This document shows positions 62,018 to 64,000 of a DNA stretch of 64,000 nt, piece after piece (the first letter of the stretch is position 1; each line of letters starts with the position of its first letter). The position numbers and the translations under genes were made by a program. Source of the DNA: an uncultured Porphyromonadaceae bacterium (lineage in GTDB: Bacteria; Bacteroidota; Bacteroidia; Bacteroidales; Muribaculaceae); the NCBI GenBank assembly GCA_948467675.1, contig CAOKFI010000005.1, positions 30,604 to 94,603 of the forward strand, read 5' to 3'. The notes beneath the pieces were generated by a model. The model saw nothing but the letters and a program-made list of their open reading frames with translations, ran no database searches and had not been told where the DNA came from.

Positions 62018-62287
62018 ATGGCACAAGCAAATTCTGAAATCCGTTATCTTACTCCGTTGTCGGTTGACACGAAAAAGAAAAAATACTGCCGTTTCAAGAG
62101 AAGCGGTATCAAGTATATCGATTACAAGGATCCCGAATTCCTCAAAAAATTCCTCAATGAGCAGGGCAAGATCCTTCCCCGCCGTATCACAGGTACTTCG
62201 CTGAAATTCCAGCGTCGTGTGGCTCAGGCAGTGAAGCGTGCCCGCCATCTGGCTCTTCTGCCTTACGTGACCGACTTGATGAAATAA
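62018..62287 (+). CDS. rpsR: 30S ribosomal protein S18
   Basis: An 89-residue partner of S6 on the small-subunit platform. [20 protein letters not shown] and the end [20 protein letters not shown] followed by [16 protein letters not shown] are characteristic. A single cysteine remains at YCRF, so the four-cysteine zinc form is absent. It lies between rpsF (three bases upstream) and rplI (27 bases downstream) in the standard order. Confidence 0.98.
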   Translation: MAQANSEIRYLTPLSVDTKKKKYCRFKRSGIKYIDYKDPEFLKKFLNEQGKILPRRITGTSLKFQRRVAQAVKRARHLALLPYVTDLMK

Positions 62288-62314
62288 TATTTAAAGATTA
62301 GGAGACAACACAAT

Positions 62315-62758
62315 ATGAAACTTATTTTGATAGAAGATGTCCCCAATCTGGGATATAAGGACGATGTAATCGAGGTGAAGAGCGGATATGGCCGCAACTA
62401 CCTTATCCCTCAGGGAAAGGCTGTTATCGCCACTCCTTCTGCTCTGAAGATATTGGCTGAGAACCAGCGTCAGCGCGCTCATAAGCTGGCTAAGATCAAG
62501 GCTGATGCCGAGGCCGTAGCTGCAACACTCGAAGGCGTAGCTCTTACTATAGGCGCGAAAACAAGCTCTACAGGCACAATCTTCGGCTCTGTAAATAACA
62601 TACAGATTGCCGAGGCTCTTGAGAAGGCTGGCCACAACATTGATCGCAAGTTGATCTTTATTAAAGAGGCAGTGAAAGAGGTCGGCAACTATACAGCCAC
62701 CGTACGTCTGCACAAAGAGGTAGCCGTTGAGATTCCTTTTGAGGTTGTTGCTGAATAA
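62315..62758 (+). CDS. rplI: 50S ribosomal protein L9
   Basis: A 147-residue large-subunit protein with two globular domains joined by a long helix. The N-terminal domain MKLILIEDVPNLGYKDDVIE, VKSGYGRNYLIPQGKAVIAT is diagnostic. The connecting helix runs through about 40-75 (LAENQRQRAHKLAKIKADAE). The C-terminal domain shows GTIFGSVNNIQIAEAL and VRLHKEVAVEIPFEVVAE. It is the last gene of the operon, followed by a hairpin terminator at 62793-62826. Confidence 0.98.
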   Translation: MKLILIEDVPNLGYKDDVIEVKSGYGRNYLIPQGKAVIATPSALKILAENQRQRAHKLAKIKADAEAVAATLEGVALTIGAKTSSTGTIFGSVNNIQIAEALEKAGHNIDRKLIFIKEAVKEVGNYTATVRLHKEVAVEIPFEVVAE

Positions 62759-62792
62759 GCATCGGCATCTCGATAGAATCGACAAGATAAAG

Positions 62793-62826
62793 ATGGAGGT
62801 TCGCATTTGCGGATCTCCATTTGTTA
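62793..62826 (+). terminator. Terminator of the ribosomal protein operon
   Basis: ATGGAG (62793-62798) pairs with CTCCAT (62815-62820), with an inner CGC/GCG pairing, followed by TTGTTAT. The T tail is modest. Confidence 0.6.
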
Positions 62827-62850
62827 TATAGAAAAAACAGTTTTATTTGT

Positions 62851-63144
62851 ATGGTTAAACATATTGTTACTTTTAAACTCAAAGGGTCTGCCGACGAACG
62901 TCGGCATGTAGCTGAAGCGTTTCGTGATGCTCTGATGGATCTTCCGGAACAGATCGATGTATTGCGGTCGATGGAAGTCGGAATTAATGAGAATCCGGCT
63001 GAAGACTGGGATGTGGTTCTTACTGCTGTGGTTCCGACGATGTCGGATGTCGCCGTATATGCCGGACATCCGGCTCATATTGCTGCGGCAGCCATAATTT
63101 CGGCTCATAAAGAAGCGCGTGCATGTGTCGACTATGAGTTCTGA
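62851..63144 (+). CDS. Dabb (stress-responsive A/B barrel) domain protein
   Basis: A 97-residue protein matching the Dabb fold. MVKHIVTFKLKGSADERRHV is the standard opening, with the strand-helix body and a C-terminal YAGHPAHIAAAAIISAHKEA followed by ACVDYEF. Members form small dimeric barrels; most have no known reaction. The frame opens at 62821, but ATG 62851 is preferred as it gives the family start MVKHIV. It overlaps pgeF by 11 bases, so the two are probably translated together. Confidence 0.88.
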   Translation: MVKHIVTFKLKGSADERRHVAEAFRDALMDLPEQIDVLRSMEVGINENPAEDWDVVLTAVVPTMSDVAVYAGHPAHIAAAAIISAHKEARACVDYEF

Positions 63145-63901
63145 CTCGGATCTGATCGATCTGCAGTCGCCTATGCCCGACAGGCTGAGATGTGTGATGA
63201 GTCTACGGGGCTGTGGTGACGGTCCTTATGGCGGGTTCAACGTGTGCCACTATGTCGGAGATCGACAGGAGCATGTCGCAGAATCGCGACGTGTGCTGTC
63301 TGAAGTGCTGGGGATCGGCTTAAACCGCATGGTCATTCCTCGTCTGACCCATTCGCTGAATGTGGCGGTAATAGATAATGACAGCGATCTACTTAGAGAG
63401 TATGACAATGTCGATGCACTGGTGACGAAACTAAGCAGGATCGCATTATGTATCAATACAGCGGATTGCGCACCCGTTATTTTGTCTGATACCGTGCATG
63501 GAGTTGTAGCGGTGGCGCACTCTGGATGGCGTGGAACCGTAGGGCGCATTGCTGCGCGGACTCTTAAAGCGATGGTATCACAAGGGGCGTCGGTAAGCGA
63601 TATCGATGTAAGCATAGGTGCGTGTATATGCCCCGATTGTTTTGAGGTAGGAGAAGATGTTGCCTCGAAGTTCAGACAGGAATTCCCTGATGACGACGGC
63701 CGGATAGTGCGCAGTGGATATATTAAGCCGCATGTGGATATCGCTGCTGCGATACGCCGCACTTTGGTTGAAGCCGGTGTAAGGTCTGGGCGGATTGTTG
63801 ATGCTTGTCTATGTAGTCGATGCGGGAGGTTACCCTTATTTTCGGCCCGCCGCGACGGTATAGAAAGCGGGCGTACACTTACAGCGGCTATGTTGCTGTA
63901 A
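63134..63901 (+). CDS. pgeF: PgeF/YfiH-family protein (peptidoglycan editing factor, multicopper-like)
   Basis: A 255-residue member of the YfiH/LACC1 family. E. coli PgeF removes wrongly incorporated L-serine precursors from peptidoglycan synthesis; other members have purine nucleoside phosphorylase-like or laccase-like activities. The metal/catalytic motifs are HSLNVAVID, NTADCAPVILSD, AVAHSGWRGTVGRIA and, at the end, CSRCGRLPLFSARRDG. Length is typical. ATG 63134 lies within the Dabb gene; GTG 63119 is a possible but less likely start. A long inverted repeat follows at the window end. Confidence 0.9.
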   Translation: MSSDSDLIDLQSPMPDRLRCVMSLRGCGDGPYGGFNVCHYVGDRQEHVAESRRVLSEVLGIGLNRMVIPRLTHSLNVAVIDNDSDLLREYDNVDALVTKLSRIALCINTADCAPVILSDTVHGVVAVAHSGWRGTVGRIAARTLKAMVSQGASVSDIDVSIGACICPDCFEVGEDVASKFRQEFPDDDGRIVRSGYIKPHVDIAAAIRRTLVEAGVRSGRIVDACLCSRCGRLPLFSARRDGIESGRTLTAAMLL

Positions 63902-63944
63902 TCCGTCGGGATGATGCCGGAATCCGTGGCTTCCCGATTGCGAT

Positions 63945-64000
63945 ACATTAAACCCCATTTATATTTCCTTCATGAGGGAAATGTAAATGGGGTTTAATGT
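63945..64000. repeat. Long near-perfect inverted repeat at window edge
   Basis: ACATTAAACCCCATTTA (63945-63961) is followed, 22 bases later, by its exact reverse complement (63984-64000). The inner arms TATTTCC and GGAAATG also pair almost fully around a TTCATGA centre. The stem totals about 24 bp. It could be a bidirectional terminator or part of a dispersed repeat; the window ends at its last base, so the context to the right is unseen. Confidence 0.75.

Overview
The window looks like chromosomal DNA of a gut-type Bacteroidales bacterium, most likely of the Muribaculaceae or a close relative. This is inferred from gene content and style; no 16S rRNA gene is present. Promoters are of the Bacteroidetes kind (a TTTG or TTG box, about 19-20 bases, then TAnnTTTG), genes lack clear Shine-Dalgarno sites, and typical families are present: Mfa1/FimB pili with DUF3575 and DUF3868 partners, a carboxypeptidase-regulatory-like TonB receptor, MacB-type exporters, a C25 peptidase and a Por-type C-terminal sorting domain. 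No tRNA, rRNA, CRISPR array, phage or insertion sequence was recognised.

Layout. 1-4020: menaquinone genes menD (5' end cut by the window), menB, menC and menE, nearly all overlapping, meeting a convergent Crp/Fnr-type regulator (4017-4733). 4861-10472: a five-gene minus-strand export operon (ATPase, two MacB-like permeases, HlyD-type adaptor, TolC-type channel). 10584-10911: a stand-alone structured RNA with its own promoter and terminator, followed by a broken reading frame (10995-11255). 11416-21546: a six-gene minus-strand operon joining a TonB receptor, a DUF4876-like lipoprotein, a beta-barrel protein, a gingipain-like C25 peptidase with HEAT-like repeats, a papain-like peptidase with an EF-hand loop and a short HmuY-like lipoprotein. 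This looks like a proteolysis-coupled nutrient (perhaps heme) uptake system and is the strongest candidate for a poorly described system.

21898-29018: a biotin-carrying carboxyltransferase, zinc-free ribosomal protein L31, a two-gene polysaccharide export pair (SLBB and Wzz types) and a DUF5106/thioredoxin-like lipoprotein. 29223-39422: a six-gene type V pilus operon. Its promoter region carries three spaced GTTAAA repeats, an 11-G run and three copies of a 10-bp repeat lying exactly between the candidate promoter boxes, a layout that could switch expression by slippage. 39499-46145: a divergent glutaminase homologue that appears to lack the catalytic serine, then ftsK, lolA, trxB and a porin. 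46223-47908: an OmpA/TPR lipoprotein that resembles the pilus DUF3868 protein along most of its length.

48094-56480: housekeeping genes speA, truA, tilS, cdd, a GT-C-like membrane protein, a SIS-only kdsD, a helical-repeat protein and ribH. A 58-residue histidine-rich lipoprotein gene sits at 56494-56670. 56832-60200 encodes a large secreted protein with chitobiase-like repeats and a sorting domain. 60326-61357 is a YeiH-type transporter. The window ends with rpsF-rpsR-rplI, a Dabb-domain protein, pgeF and a near-perfect 56-bp inverted repeat at the edge.
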